The notes under the pieces: generated by a model | Databases searched by the model: none | Told to the model about the DNA's origin: nothing | Seen by the model: only the letters and a program-made list of their open reading frames with translations | Position numbers and translations under genes: made by a program | Assembly (NCBI RefSeq): GCF_032854445.1 | Contig: NC_088306.1 | Coordinates: 27,129,764 to 27,193,763 of the forward strand | Origin: Liolophura sinensis | Taxonomy: Eukaryota; Mollusca; Polyplacophora; Chitonida; Chitonidae | Direction: 5' to 3' | DNA length: 64,000 nucleotides | Part shown: in pieces, positions 12,303 through 23,862 of the stretch | Layout: the number at the start of each line of letters is the position of its first letter | Numbering within the stretch: position 1 is the first letter of the stretch

Positions 12303-12460
12303 TTTGGACGAACTTCTGGCAACTTCATACTTAGTTCTTGGTGGTTTGCGCTGAGCGTTGTTTTTGAAACTGACCTTGCCGTTATCCAAATGGAACGTCC
12401 ACTTTGGTTGACGGTTGGTATACGAATGTCTGTTTTGGCGCCTGATACACTATAATTACA
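12303..12460 (+). repeat. R2 interspersed repeat copy
   Basis: ACTTAGTTCTTGGTGGTTTG, then GTTGTTTTTGAAACTG, GAACGTCCACTTTGGTTGAC and GGTATACGAATGTCTGTTTT are colinear with 24785-24915 and, on the other strand, with 39540, 52705 and 58180. Confidence 0.65.
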
Positions 12461-14114
12461 TGTACATAATCATACTGACGAAAGTGTTACTATTTTTAGT
12501 TTTCTGAGAAAAAATCACAATTAAGGGAAACCTGATGTGAGTGAGAGACGGGAGAGTGGGAAGATGAGCTATTAATTCGTGAAGAGATAGCTATTTTCGA
12601 TCTAACACGTTCAAGTGTGCGGGAGTACACTCTCTATTCCAGTGCGGGTGATCCCGACAAACCGATCTATAACTGCCCATAGATCACTTCTACGCGATCG
12701 ATGACCACATGTGTGCCTAAAGAAAACGACAAGGGGGGCAAATCATCCGTCTAACTGCTTGGTTCAGACAGCATTTGGAGTAAAAATAGCGTGCCCCGAA
12801 AATATTTGTTTCCTTCTAAGGTTATATCAAGGCAGTCAGTAATTAGTCCCTTTGAATTTACAGACAGGTCATTCCGTAGCAGGTTCCTATTACTTGCTTA
12901 GAGTCTTTTTTGTGCGTTTGCGGCTTTGAAATTTACGGTATGTCTTCGCAGAATTTGATCGATTCTGGAATTCCTCTACGTCCTTGACATGTGTAATGAT
13001 ATTAATCAACGCCGGTACAAATCACATACAAAACCATTTCCATCTAAAGGCACTACTTTAAGCCACTTGAGGAAAACAAAAATTACGTACACAGCATGTC
13101 TATTATTCTACTTCATAGTTACGTTTAATTTTCCTTATCTCGGTTTTAGGGAGCGTATATGTATCGCAATGAAATAGAATTACCGAGATTAAGATGTGTT
13201 AAAACCATAGCGCAACTTGAGACATGGATGGGTCCTTTTGATTTACGAAAACTGACGCACCAAAATGGTGTCTAATTTACACTGATAATATTATCTCGTC
13301 TAGGGCTTTACTTTTTAGTATCAGTGAAAACGATTGACGGCTTCTCTTCACATGGTTCCGTCATAATTTTTTCCTTACTTTCTTGGATGTTTGGTTGTTT
13401 TGGGATATAGTTGATGTTATGCAAAAATCATTATTCTCGTCGTGAATTTCTTACAAAATGATAGGACTGACACGTGAACACGCTTGATTTTCCATTACTT
13501 GAATATGACGTTGTGGTTTGTGTTGAATTTCGTTTTGGAAATTTGAAATGTGTACTGTCACACGCGGCTATCGAACAGTAGAACTCTTCTGTGTACACTG
13601 GTAAATTTGGTGTGGTATAACGCAGCCGACAATCCAGCAACACCGATGAGTGATTTTGCCTTCAACTGTTCACTACCACAATGTAAGTAACTGTTTTCTT
13701 GAATTCATTCTGTGCTACTATTGTGTGAAAAAGCCAGTGAGTAACTTCAAAATATTGAGGTTACACGAGTGACGATTGTTTTGATAACGCTGAGGATGTT
13801 TGCTGAATTCGGACTGTATATGATGCGTTAACCGTGCGATTGATTTGCCAATAATTTTGTTTCATACGAAGTATTCGTACATTTGTGATGGATCAAAGCA
13901 ATATGGGACAACTCATTAACACTTCCATATATATATTTATAATTTATATTTCGTTATGAAACTTATAAGAACGTGATGTTAGATTTGTGAAGCGGTCCAT
14001 GGTCGTGAAAACGGTCTTGTCTTGCCTACATCATTGAAAACTGTTGACTGTTTGTATAATTCCATCCTATTTTCGTACGTTATATGCTTTCGTCGGTCTT
14101 TGGTAGTTACCGTT
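12461..14114. other. Unassigned sequence
   Basis: No gene or named repeat seen. An AT-rich stretch lies at 13920-13970. Confidence 0.5.
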
Positions 14115-14180
14115 GTTTGGGAATTGGCCATGCTATTGTTGGTTGACGGCTGGCATACGAGGTTTAGTTTCTAATGAACT
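14115..14180 (+). repeat. R2 interspersed repeat, short fragment
   Basis: GGGAATTGGCCATGCTATTG followed directly by TTGGTTGACGGCTGGCATAC matches R2 with the middle deleted. Confidence 0.5.
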
Positions 14181-14279
14181 GCATTTATACAGCAGCACTT
14201 TGTAACCTGGTTTTTCTTCAGTCACGATGTGAGTGGGACCTATATTAACTTTTAAATGTGCAGTAAAAGAATAAGAACA

Positions 14280-14350
14280 GGATTTCACTCGGTAACATTT
14301 TCCAACTCACATTGTCGTTGTTGCTCTGGTTATACTCGATATCTCTTGGA
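14280..14350 (-). repeat. E1 interspersed repeat, end fragment
   Basis: Diverged TTTCACTCGGTAAC..CACATTGTCGTTGTTGCTC..TTATACTC order matches the end block of E1. Confidence 0.45.
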
Positions 14351-14779
14351 CACTGAAACTTTTATGACAATATATTAGTCTTGTCCAAGATAAGCAGTTT
14401 TCCCGTCGTTTGATTTTCCTGTTGGGTCCTTGATGTCAGGAAGATTGATTAACACGGGATTGCTAGATAACCGTATGAAATCTTTCTGACATATCGTAAG
14501 TCGCGCACACTGGTAAATTCTGAAATAATAATACACGCTCGTAGCTGGTCAATAGTCCTCAAGCTGCGATGATCTTGTTAAATTCACTCAAGTATCAAAC
14601 TCGATCATAGGCTCCTGTGGAAGCAAATTGATGACGCCGACAATATAAATAGAAAGTGTTTGTTATCCCCCAGAGCAAACAGTTCGTCGTACAGTTATTT
14701 TACAGATGAATGCACCAAAGCCCCGGATACAATGGTAAACATGAAAGAAAGGAATAATTAAAGGCATGATTAAAATTTA

Positions 14780-14822
14780 ACGCAATGTCGGCACTATTTC
14801 AGCCATATTGTGACGAGAACGT
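14780..14822 (-). repeat. LINE/SINE 3'-tail-like fragment
   Basis: The minus strand carries GGCTGAAATAGTGCCGAC-like sequence resembling the 3' UTR of the LINE at 21425-21450 (GGCTGAAATATTACCGATGT). It is short, so this is tentative. Confidence 0.3.
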
Positions 14823-14914
14823 GAATGAAAGGAACACAAAAATCAATGGTTGCATGACGTGCCCGACGTCAGAGAAATGTCCAGAACGCCAGTGATCAGT
14901 GCCCGTTCTTGACG

Positions 14915-15424
14915 TTCTCGTGTAATTGTTTCCTGCTCAGGATCGTTGGATCCGTTCAACAAACCATAGAGACAGAACGGCCGTGGAACTCACGGCCACC
15001 GTAAAGTCAATTGGCAGACGCACCGAAACTCATTTGCACCTTCACATTCAGATGGAGTGTGACGACTTCGCACCTGCCATGGCCCCTTTCTTACAGCGTC
15101 GCGGTCCAAGGAACACTTTTCAGCAAGATATTCCTCCAGTTTACAAAGCATGAATGACAAAAGCATTGTTATGTATGCGTGTCAATGATTTATATAGGAA
15201 AACATATTTTGATATGCTCCCATGACCACAGTTTACCACGTTTGGCACCCATTGAACCCATTTGGGGCAAACTAGTTGGGCGCTGAGATGAGAGTAACAC
15301 CAACAACAAACCATGCACGAACTAACAAAGAGACCTCAGGATCTGGACTGCACTTCTGGCGGTTTCAGTGAGAAAGATATGCACATCAGTCATCGACGTG
15401 CAAGGTGCACACACCCGGTATTAG
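14915..15424 (+). pseudogene. Tc1/mariner-like transposase, degenerate
   Basis: A dead DDE transposase of the Tc1 group. In order: AQDRWIRSTNHRDRTA (residues typical of the N-terminal helix-turn-helix domain), then a jump to APFLQRRGPRNTFQQD, where the final D is the second catalytic aspartate of the usual FQQDNARPH motif and the following residues are altered. APIEPIWGKL follows, with the catalytic glutamate region. The last residues CTSVIDVQGAHTRY, followed by TAG at 15422-15424, match the usual C-terminus of this family. The first catalytic aspartate block is missing, and frameshifts and stops separate the pieces. The LINE at 15461 begins 36 bp past the stop. Confidence 0.75.
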
Positions 15425-15447
15425 GATTATGAACATTCGGTATCACC

Positions 15448-15460
15448 TTCCCTTGGTTAT
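15448..15460. repeat. Target-site duplication, left (LINE)
   Basis: TTCCCTTGGTTAT occurs here and again at 21470-21482, directly flanking the LINE. Thirteen matching bases is a typical length for target-primed reverse transcription. Confidence 0.9.
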
Positions 15461-15955
15461 CACCCCCGTGGGGTTTCCGGGGTGATAAGAATAGGACCTC
15501 AGCCCTCAAGGCAAGCTTGTCGTAAAAGTCGACTAACTATAATAGGCTCACATCTTCTCGGTTGTGTGAGAGGCAACCGGAGAGCGACCTGTTTGTGGTG
15601 GGTTGCGACCCGTAATCTACGAGGACGGGATCCTGGTGGATGAGGTCGTGTTGATCTTGTGAGATCCTCAAGCCCTTACTTGGAGAGAGACTGGAGGTTG
15701 GATGGGCCCGGTAGGATCAATCGGCTTGGTCATGTCTTGCCTCGGCGTGGTCTCAATTTCCTCTACAACAGCACATCATTTAGAGAACAAATGTTATTTC
15801 TGAAATATCGTTTGCGGGACTACGTTTTGAGGCGGTGGCTCATGGGTCAATCGAGTTGATTGAATTTAACGTTTGGTATAAATCAGTCTGTTCGAGTATA
15901 CCTCATATGGAGTCCTTGGTGTCTTTCCTGCTGGGTATTCCCAGGTTCAGGCATC
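15461..15955 (+). promoter_or_regulatory. LINE 5' untranslated region
   Basis: It lies between the left duplication and ORF1. Recognisable content includes CACCCCCGTGGGGTTTCCGG and CAAGCTTGTCGTAAAAG, a leader I associate with Nimb-type elements of molluscs. It should hold the element's internal promoter, but I cannot point to a core motif. A 66-codon frame at 15659-15859 inside it has no ORF1 features. Confidence 0.6.
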
Positions 15956-17872
15956 GCCCTTGTTGGCACTCCGTGGTGAGTGGGGAACATATGGGGTGAA
16001 ATTTATATATACATGCCATGTCTGCCGTACAATTTTCTTCCAACAATCCAAAAATTTAATTAAATTAGATAAAATATCTGATATATCTGTTTTCACATCC
16101 CCTCACCATTCCCTGAACAGCTGTCAGGGAATCATTCGTGACAGGGATGGTGATATAACTGACACGACTGAGGAAGAAATTTGCCAAGAACTAAATTCAC
16201 AGTGTTACGACCCAAACTGTCTGTATTATAAAGAGATGGCTTGTTCGAAATTCACGACAGTTTAGCCGCACAAAAAAGTAACCAAAACCAGCAGATTTTA
16301 TTTTACAACAATTTATTAGCTTTAACAAGAACAGATAATAATACAAATACTAAAGTAACAAGAAAGGATAGCAGTATCTATACAAATACTAAAGTACTAA
16401 CGGTGCCAAGTCCAAACGGACGCATATATTCCACAGTATATACCACACAGGCATAAATGCTCAGAGGCAAATTCACAAGAGGGAAAATCCACAGTATAAC
16501 TGACGAAATATACACAAAATTCCACAGACAGGGTCCGTGTACTAATAAGCACTGTGTACACAAGAGCACGAATCAAATATACAAGCTCGGACTGAACAAG
16601 TGCTCGGTGGAGATATAACAAAGCCAGAGGCTATAAAGACACCAAAATTCAGCACAAAAGGCTTACTAAAGTAATACACAGCGAAAGCATCCAAAACTCT
16701 CAATAATTCTCCTTTCTCCTTTGACCTGCTTTCATAGGTCTTATATAGCCTGGTGGAATTGTCTAGAATAAGAAAATTCCTGAACACTTGATGTAAACAA
16801 ACAGGCACCGAACTGAGCGCATTCTGAAATATTCTAAGGTAGAGCCAGCAGGCCCTGAACTCAGCATATGTAAACAGTGGCAAGCTAAATTTAGAAACTG
16901 ACGGCAGTCGTGCACATAACAACAGGGTGTTACCAGAGTGAAACGCTTCGTTACGAAGAAATCTGGTAAAATCTTTAAACTTAATACACACCTGCTGACC
17001 TTTAACACTATCTCCCTTCCCTCTCATATCCACGTTGTTCCCTACAGGGTTAATGTGGATTTATATATCCTTAATCCTACACGTTGTTTTAATTGCCAAA
17101 GATTTGGTCATGGCAAGGGACAATGTGAGAATAAACTGAATTGTTTCAGATGCGGCAGTGAAGTGCATGATGGTTCGACTGCAGCAACACAGTTAAGTGT
17201 TGCAACTGCAGTGGAGATCACATGACGTCCTCAAGGGACTGTCCGCTTTTCGTTAAGGAAAAACAACTTATCAACTTGAGATTAAAAACAATATCTCCTA
17301 TCAGAACGCCCGGAAATTAGCCTCACTTTCTAATACTTCTCTGCCGACTTTACTTGCCAATGTGGTCAAGCGAGTAGCAACTGTTGCTACTCAGACCTCT
17401 TGGACTTGGCCATTGGAAAAGACAAACCAAGTTATGTTTCTGTGAAACTTCCGTCTCAACCTTCGTTTAATTCTTCCTCAACTCAAACTGCCTCCAAAGA
17501 ACAAATAAAAATAGTAAATAGTATTGAACACCCTGGTAAACCAGCTAAGCCCAATTGCCCAAAAAATGACAAAAACAAGTCCAAAATAATAATAAAATAA
17601 CTAATAAACCTAGTGGCCCCAGAGAGCGTCCCTCTAAGGCCACTAGGGATCCTATCCAAACTTTCAATAAGTTTGGATCGTTGGAGGACGTTGGTCCTTC
17701 AACATCAGATGCGGATGTGATGGATATATCACCCGCACCAGGGAGATCTTCCAGCCGATTTCCGCGGAAGGGTCGTCCTCGGTCAAAACATAAAAAAATC
17801 TCCTATAAGTCTTCCTCCATAATGTCTTCTTTAGACAAACTATACATTGGAATTGCCGAGGCCTTAAGGTAA
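15956..17872 (+). pseudogene. LINE ORF1 (nucleic-acid-binding, CCHC), broken
   Basis: RNA-binding chaperone-type protein of the LINE. The first recognisable residues are near 16085-16200 (SVFTSPHHSLNS, then IIRDRDGDI), so the usual N-terminal ~100 residues are lost or decayed. A solo LTR interrupts the frame at 16203. Beyond it come LTFNTISLPSHIHV, then CFNCQRFGHGKGQC (knuckle 1, near 17085), CFRCGSEVHDG (knuckle 2, damaged), and after a frameshift CCNCSGDHMTSSRDC (knuckle 3, near 17203). A low-complexity Ser/Lys/Pro C-terminal part follows in shifted frames at 17400-17600 and 17681-17872, ending in TAA. Three CCHC knuckles are normal for I-superfamily ORF1. Confidence 0.85.
16199..16925 (-). 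mobile_element. Solo LTR of an LTR retrotransposon nested in LINE ORF1
   Basis: The 719-bp body 16203-16921 begins TGTTACGACCC and ends CATAACA (TG...CA termini). It is flanked by the 4-bp duplication ACAG at 16199-16202 and 16922-16925. Removing the body and one ACAG restores the ORF1 reading frame exactly, which defines the insertion to the base. Read on the minus strand it has CTATATAAG (near 16745) as a TATA element and AATAAA signals (near 16315) towards its 3' end, so the LTR points against the LINE. Gypsy affiliation is likely from the 4-bp duplication and terminal sequence, but it is not proven. There is no internal coding region, consistent with LTR-LTR recombination. A 163-codon minus-strand frame inside is chance. 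Confidence 0.85.
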
Positions 17873-20800
17873 ATTTTATTGAAATAACACAGCTTGTTCA
17901 ATCATTATGGCCGTTTGTGTTTCATTGTCTGAAACAATCACATTACGTTCAGTTTATATTCCCCCGAACATTTCTTTGTCAGCTTTGCAGTAACATAATT
18001 TTATAGAAGAGTTGCCAAAACCTTTTATACTAATGGGAGATTTTAATTCCCATAACCCCCTATGGTGCAGCAATAACATAAATGATAAGGGCAAGATAGT
18101 GGAGGATTTCTTATCTAACGAGGAACTGTGTTATTTTAATGATGGTTCTAATACCTATTTACATCCCAGTAATGGCACTTATTCTGCTATCGACCTCACT
18201 ATCACAGATCCATCACTTCTTGATTTTTCTTGGAAGGTGCATGACGATCTTTGTGGTAGTGACCATTTTCCTATAATCCTAGAACATATCACTTCTAATT
18301 CTTTAGAACCTGTAGCTAGATGGAAATTCGATAAAACTGGATCGCATTTGAGATGTTCTGTGAGGCTGGTATCACCTCAGAGATTCTCAATGCTGCAGAT
18401 GATCCTATATTAAAATTTAATGAGCTTGTCTTACGAGCTGCCGATAAAACTATACCTAAGACCTCGACAAATCCCAAATTCAAAAGTAAACCCTGGTCCG
18501 ACAATGACTGTCGTAAAACCATAAAGGACCGTAAAGAGGCTGAACACAGATTTAATCATTGTCCCACTGATAATAATTTAAACCAGGTTCGTAGTTTTAG
18601 AGCTAAAGCTACTCAAATCCAAGAGACGATCATGTTGGCGGAACTTTGTTTCGGGCATTACATCAAAAACACCCATGCGTAAGATGTGGAACATGGTTCA
18701 GAAACTTAAGGGTAAAAACAATAAAGCAAAAGTCCAGCATTTAAAAGATGAAGATAATATCAATTATATAATATATAATATTAACCTCTCCATCTGATAT
18801 AGCCAATAAATTAGCTGAGACAATTTCCAAGAAATGTTCTTCTGAGAATTATACTAAAGCATTTCAAAATATTAAAAACCAGAAGGAGAAAATCAAATTT
18901 TCCTTTTCTTCTAAAAATTTAGAAGATTATAATCGTCCTTTTAATATCGAGGAACTTAAAACTGCGTTAAAAAGGCCCACGATACTGCTTACGTATATTA
19001 TAAGTTTCTGAATCATTTACCTCCTGAGCCACTGGAGACTCTCTTGGACTTTCTTAATGATATTTGGATAACTGGTAGTTTTCCATCGTCGTGAAGGGAG
19101 GCGTGTATTATCCCGGTTCCTAAACCGGGTAAGGATCATACTGATCCAAATAATTACCGTCCATAGCTCTTACCAGCCGTGTCTGTAAGGCTATGGAACG
19201 GATGATTGATGATAGACTTGTTTTGTTTCTTGAAACCAACAAGTTACTCTCTAATATTCAATGTGGTTTTCGGCAAGGTAGATCTACTATGGATCACCTT
19301 GCTCGATTTGAAACTTTTATTCGTGATGGTTTTGTTAATAATGAACATGCGGCGTCGATATTTTTCGACCTTGAAAAGGCCTACGACAGCACATGGAAAT
19401 ATGGTATTTTAAAACACCTTGCGGATATGGATCTTAAAGGTCGATTACCAATATTTATATCAGAATTTTTATCCGATCGTCGGTTTAAGGTACGGGTTGG
19501 GTCCACTCTTTCTGACTCTTGCGAGCAGGAAATGGGTGTGTTCCAGGGCAGCATTCTATCACCAACTCTGTTCAGCATAAAAAACAATAGCCTAGCAAAA
19601 ACATTAACATCTCGCACAGAGGGTTCTTTATGCGTGGATGATTTTCTTATATGCTACCGAGCTAAAAAATATGAATAATATCGAACGTCAGTTGCAGCTT
19701 TGTCTCAATAAGATCGAGAAATGGGCAACTGAAAATGATTTTAGATTTTCAACGTCTAAAACCGTCGGTATGCATTTTTGTAACAAACGGAAAGTTTATC
19801 TTGATCCCGAGCTTAATTTTTGTGGTGAACAGGTTAAAATTGTTGGACAAACAAAATCTTTAGGTATAATATTTGATAGTAAGCTATCTTTTATGCCTCA
19901 AATTAAAATGCTTAAAGCTAAATGTACAAAGGCTCTCAATATAATTAAGGTCGTGTCTAGCGCTGATTGGGGTCCTGGCCGATCAGTTTTACTTAACTTA
20001 TATTGTTCTCTGGTGAGGTCTATATTGTATTGTGGATCCATCATTTACGGTTCCGCTAAGAAGACGTATATTAAAATGTTGGATCCAGTTCATCACCAGG
20101 GTTTGAGGCTCAGCCTTGGTGCTTTTAGAACCTCACCAGTAGAGTAGAGTTTATACGTGGAGGCAAATGAGCCCTCTTTATAGAACCGACGTATAAAACT
20201 GAGTCTTCAAAATGATACAAAGCTTAAATCTCATCCAACAAACCCTGCCTACGACTGTGTTTTCAATCCATCTTATGTAGACAAATTTCATAAAAGTCCC
20301 AATAAGATCCCATCGTTTGGTCTTCGTATACGCGACCATAATGTGGAAGCTAACATCAAGCTGGAGGATATAGCTACGGAGTCTCCTCCGTGGCTTCTTC
20401 CACAACCCAAACTAATATTCGATCGACGTAAATATAATAAATCTAATATAAGTTCTCTTATAATTCAGCAAGGTTTTGCTGAAATTAAGGCTAATTATAT
20501 GATTATAAATTTATATACACTGACGCGTCAAAGGATGGGGACAAGGTTGCGGCTGCAGCTGTCATTGAGCAGCGAGCCTCTTCCTTTCGTCTTCTATCCT
20601 CTTCTTCAATATTCTCTGCCGAGGCCAGAGGTATACTCCTGGCCTTATCATATGTTTCTTCTGGGCGTGCCCAGAGGGCGATGATATTCAGTGACTAGTT
20701 CTCTTGCCTTTTGCCAATACAAAGTAATAACTTAAAAAATCCCTTCATCCTTCAAATTTTAGCCATACATAGAAAACTAATTAGAAGAGGTAAAGATATT

Positions 20801-21296
20801 ATATTCTGTTGGATACCAAGTCATACTGGTATCCATGGAAACACAGTCGCAGACAAGGAGGCGAAAGCTGCCCTCAATAAACCCATATCTAAGACTAAAA
20901 TCCCTTATACTGACATGAAGTCCGATATTCTTAAATATATTCGTCGCCTTTGGTAGGGTGAATGGGACTTGCAGATCTGTAATAAACTGCATGCTATTCA
21001 CCCTGTCATTGGCTACAATACTTATACTTGGCGAATGTCTCGAAGAGACCAAGTCGTTTTAACAAGGTGTTCGTAATGGGCATTCTCGTCTAACACACAA
21101 TTTCATACTAGATGGGAGCAGTGATCCCAAGTGTGTTGGATGTGATGCCCACTACGGCATCAAACATATCTTGGTTGACTGTGTGGACTTTTCCCAAGTT
21201 CGGCAGAGATTCTACACAGTCAACTCTATATGTGATTTATTTGACAACATCGCTGGCGATGTTGTCACAAATTATTTGAAGGCCATTGGCCTTTAA
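17873..21296 (+). pseudogene. LINE ORF2 (endonuclease-RT-RNase H), broken
   Basis: Replication polyprotein of the element. The endonuclease is N-terminally deleted: a few residues resembling its start are followed at once by the middle (VYIPPN). Then come GDFNSHNPLW (18034), SAIDLTI (18183) and GSDHFPI (18257) with the catalytic histidine. The reverse transcriptase has a palm motif A FFDLEKAYD (19361-19387), motif B GVFQGSILSPTLF (19533) and motif C CVDDF (19631) where Y or F is usual before VDD. RNase H shows YTDASKDGD (20515), FSD followed by a stop (near 20690) and WIPSHTGIHGN (20812). The C-terminal CVGC..H.IL..C motif (21131) and the stop TAA at 21294-21296 are in place. At least eight stops or frameshifts make it inactive. 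Confidence 0.9.
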
Positions 21297-21469
21297 TATA
21301 TAAAAATTTTATCGATAAAAAGTTATAGATACATTTCTTAATATACCATCATTTTTGATGTTCTCACCAGCACATCGGAAACCTCAACCGCTTCGTGTTT
21401 TCACCTAGCTCTCGCCACGGTATGGCTGAAATATTACCGATGTGGCGTCCATAATCATTCATTCATTCA
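21297..21469 (+). other. LINE 3' UTR and (ATTC)n tail
   Basis: Holds GGCTGAAATATTACCGATGT and ends in about four ATTC units from 21456. Related tail fragments near 14780 and 43838 suggest this 3' end is shared with other elements, which is common for SINE-LINE pairs. The right target-site duplication is 21470-21482. Confidence 0.75.
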
Positions 21470-21482
21470 TTCCCTTGGTTAT

Positions 21483-22763
21483 TGACCTTGACATTAAAAT
21501 GCGTGTTAATGCGTGTTTGTTTTGAACAAAAAGTTCGCTTACATCCATGCACAGTTTCTTTGTTAATATATTTTGCCTTTCTCCTTGTTTCACTGGAAAA
21601 TTTTCTAAAAACAACACTTTCATGGAAGTTACATTTCTCTTTAATGAACTGATGTACATATTCGAGGTTTCCAGCATTTAAAACCTGACGGAAATGACCC
21701 CCAACCTAGCTGGTCATGTAATTTTTTATTACATTTATTCTCCGCCTACAAGAAGGTGTGCGCTTGCAAAGAAATAACAAATATTATATAAATCATGAAC
21801 ATAGATTTTAATAAATACGAAATAAATGCATTGTTTTATTTTATTAGTCCTTTATACCCGAAAAAATATTATCTCGCCCACTACAGTGTAAAAAAGATTT
21901 CAGCTTTCATTAACTCGATAAGGCTTGCCAGGCAGAGAATTCTGCTGACACTCGCTCTCAGTTGCACCATCTGTCAAAGCATGTACAAGTATTGCAAAAG
22001 TTCATAGTGAAAACCCAAATTGAAAGACGTGGTTTTATTTGACTGCTGCTGTAATAAATTATAATATACTAGATAAATCATCCAATGGGTGTAAACCATG
22101 GAACGCCTGAAGCTACACAAGGCTGCACCAGAGGGGTTTTTGAGGGAGTTTTATTGCCTTGCTTTTAGCGTACCTCAAGCTGAACTAATCAGAATGTTGT
22201 TAAGACGCTGATTTGTTTCGAGGAAAAGATGTTTTCAGGCCTTTTTCAGTGGCTCAGCAGAACATTTTTCCTCCAAATATGGCGTTTCAAACTGCAGTTT
22301 TGCACAGGGTCACCATGCAAGATCCAAACTGGCCCATCAATAACGAGAGACATCATTCCCTCATACCTCAGACTTTGAATAATACTCTACCGTAATGCAT
22401 CCAAATTTCCCTACAATGTGGTTCATCATGTCATCTACTTTGGCATCAGTAGTTCCTTCTGACTTAATCTCCCATATCAAACAGTGGGAGGAGGATTTGA
22501 ACACGTGATCTTGCTTTTGAAAGGCTTAACAGTTGCAGCGAATTATCAGTATTGCAGACCCCTTTCTTAACACGTACTAAGATTTCATTACCTTTCTTTC
22601 GAAAAAGCACGAATTTTAACAGAAGCTGGCTCGTAATTTATAACCTTGTAAACAAATCAAGTATACAACAAATAATTAAGTTTTTATTACATTCCATTAC
22701 ATGTGCTGAAACATTATTTAAGTATGCACCTGTACCATTAGGCACAAAACCAATAAGGAAAAT
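21483..22763. other. Unassigned sequence
   Basis: No gene, RNA or named repeat was recognised. Confidence 0.45.
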
Positions 22764-23042
22764 GGTGGCCGAGGCGGTCAGAACGCTAGCGCTGCGCAAT
22801 GACCCACAAACCTCTGATCAATGTGGAAGGAAGTCTTGAGTTGAGTTCAAGCATAGTTCATTTTAACTTCCTCTCAAGCCGTACTTGGGAAGGTCTTGCA
22901 GCAATCTGCGGATGGTCGTGGGTTGCCGCCATACTCTGTGCGGTTCCTCCTATCTCTGTCCGGTTTCCCCCCACTATAATGCTGGTCGCCGGCGTATAAG
23001 TGAAATATTCTTAAGTATGGCGGAAAACACTAATCACAAAAA
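22764..23042 (+). repeat. tRNA-derived SINE (family B), nearly full length
   Basis: The head GGTGGCCGAGGCGGTCAGAA is followed by a degraded B-box region (GAGTTCAAGC near 22853). The body CGTACTTGGGAAGGTCTTGC, GCGGATGGTCGTGGGTT, GTATAAGTGAAATATTCTTA and AAAACACTAATCA is colinear with the copies at 34490 and 51299. In molluscs this SINE is very common; the name RUDI comes to mind but I cannot verify it. Confidence 0.8.
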
Positions 23043-23483
23043 TACTTTAGTGTCTTCTTAAAGTATGGCTGTAATGAAAGCTGTCAAACTCCTTACCATA
23101 GAATGTCGGGTTACACCCTGTAACTTATTACCCCACCCCACCCCCACCCCCGCCAAAGGAGTACTATGTTATATATGACCGTGAAGAAAACCACGCTTCA
23201 GTCTCCATCGAACAGAAGAAGCCCGTCTGTTAATCAGGAAATGTCTGGACAGCCAGAAAGCTAAGTGACTGGATGGACACATGTGAGCCTGACGCTGTCC
23301 GTGGCTAAATCAGCTCAGTCTTGCCCCAGAACACCTTTCAGACTTCCTTTGCTAGCACATCGAGTACATGGCCTACCAGTGAACTATTAAATCTCACACT
23401 TTACTTCCACTATAAATTACTTTTGTCCAGGGGACTTGTGTCTGTAATTCATTTCTTTTATAAATCAGGATTATGGCGTTGGA
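23043..23483. other. Unassigned sequence
   Basis: Contains a C-rich tract at about 23131-23152 (CCCCACCCC repeats). Nothing else recognised. Confidence 0.45.
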
Positions 23484-23575
23484 CTAAGCATAACCGATGT
23501 CTCGTCCCTCTGTATTGTGTCCATATTACTATTCATTCAATGTGATGACGTCACAGAATTTTGAGTAATATTCTA
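23484..23575. repeat. 92-bp direct duplication, copy 1
   Basis: Matches 23771-23862 with a single visible difference (ATTCAATG versus ATTAAATG), at a 287-bp offset. It contains the palindrome TGACGTCA at 23546-23553, a consensus CRE (CREB/ATF site). The right third resembles the distal part of the E1 repeat. Confidence 0.9.
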
Positions 23576-23770
23576 AAGCACTGTTTTAACGGTCTTTGCA
23601 GGTGTAAAACACTTGGTTAGAAGGTTCATTAACCTAGTTTATGTGTTCGAGCCATCCTGGAAACAAATACCTCACAGTGACAGCCAGTGTACCATGTTGC
23701 TGATATAAAAAAAATCCCTGTTTTTTGTATTGCCGATTGGATTTTCGTATCACCTATGTATATGTATGGG

Positions 23771-23862
23771 CTAAGCATAACCGATGTCTCGTCCCTCTGT
23801 ATTGTGTCCATATTACTATTCATTAAATGTGATGACGTCACAGAATTTTGAGTAATATTCTA
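23771..23862. repeat. 92-bp direct duplication, copy 2
   Basis: Second copy. TGACGTCA is at 23833-23840. The two copies are far more alike than other repeats in the window, so the duplication is young or homogenised by conversion. Confidence 0.9.

Larger units (their letters stand above)
15461..21469 (+). mobile_element. Full-length non-LTR retrotransposon, I superfamily (Nimb-like)
   Basis: Bounded by perfect 13-bp target-site duplications. The element has a ~490-bp 5' UTR starting CACCCCCGTGGGG, ORF1 with CCHC knuckles, ORF2 with apurinic endonuclease, reverse transcriptase, RNase H and a C-terminal CCHC-like motif, then a short 3' UTR and an (ATTC)n tail. RNase H plus an apurinic-type endonuclease places it in the I superfamily. 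Without the solo LTR and its duplicated bases it is about 5.3 kb. It is dead: both ORFs carry stops, frameshifts and internal deletions. Insertion was full length, so the damage was later or was inherited from a defective source. Confidence 0.9.

Noticed and set aside
16542-17033. 163-codon minus-strand frame
   Set aside because: It lies across the solo LTR and into LINE ORF1 on the opposite strand, and has no protein features.
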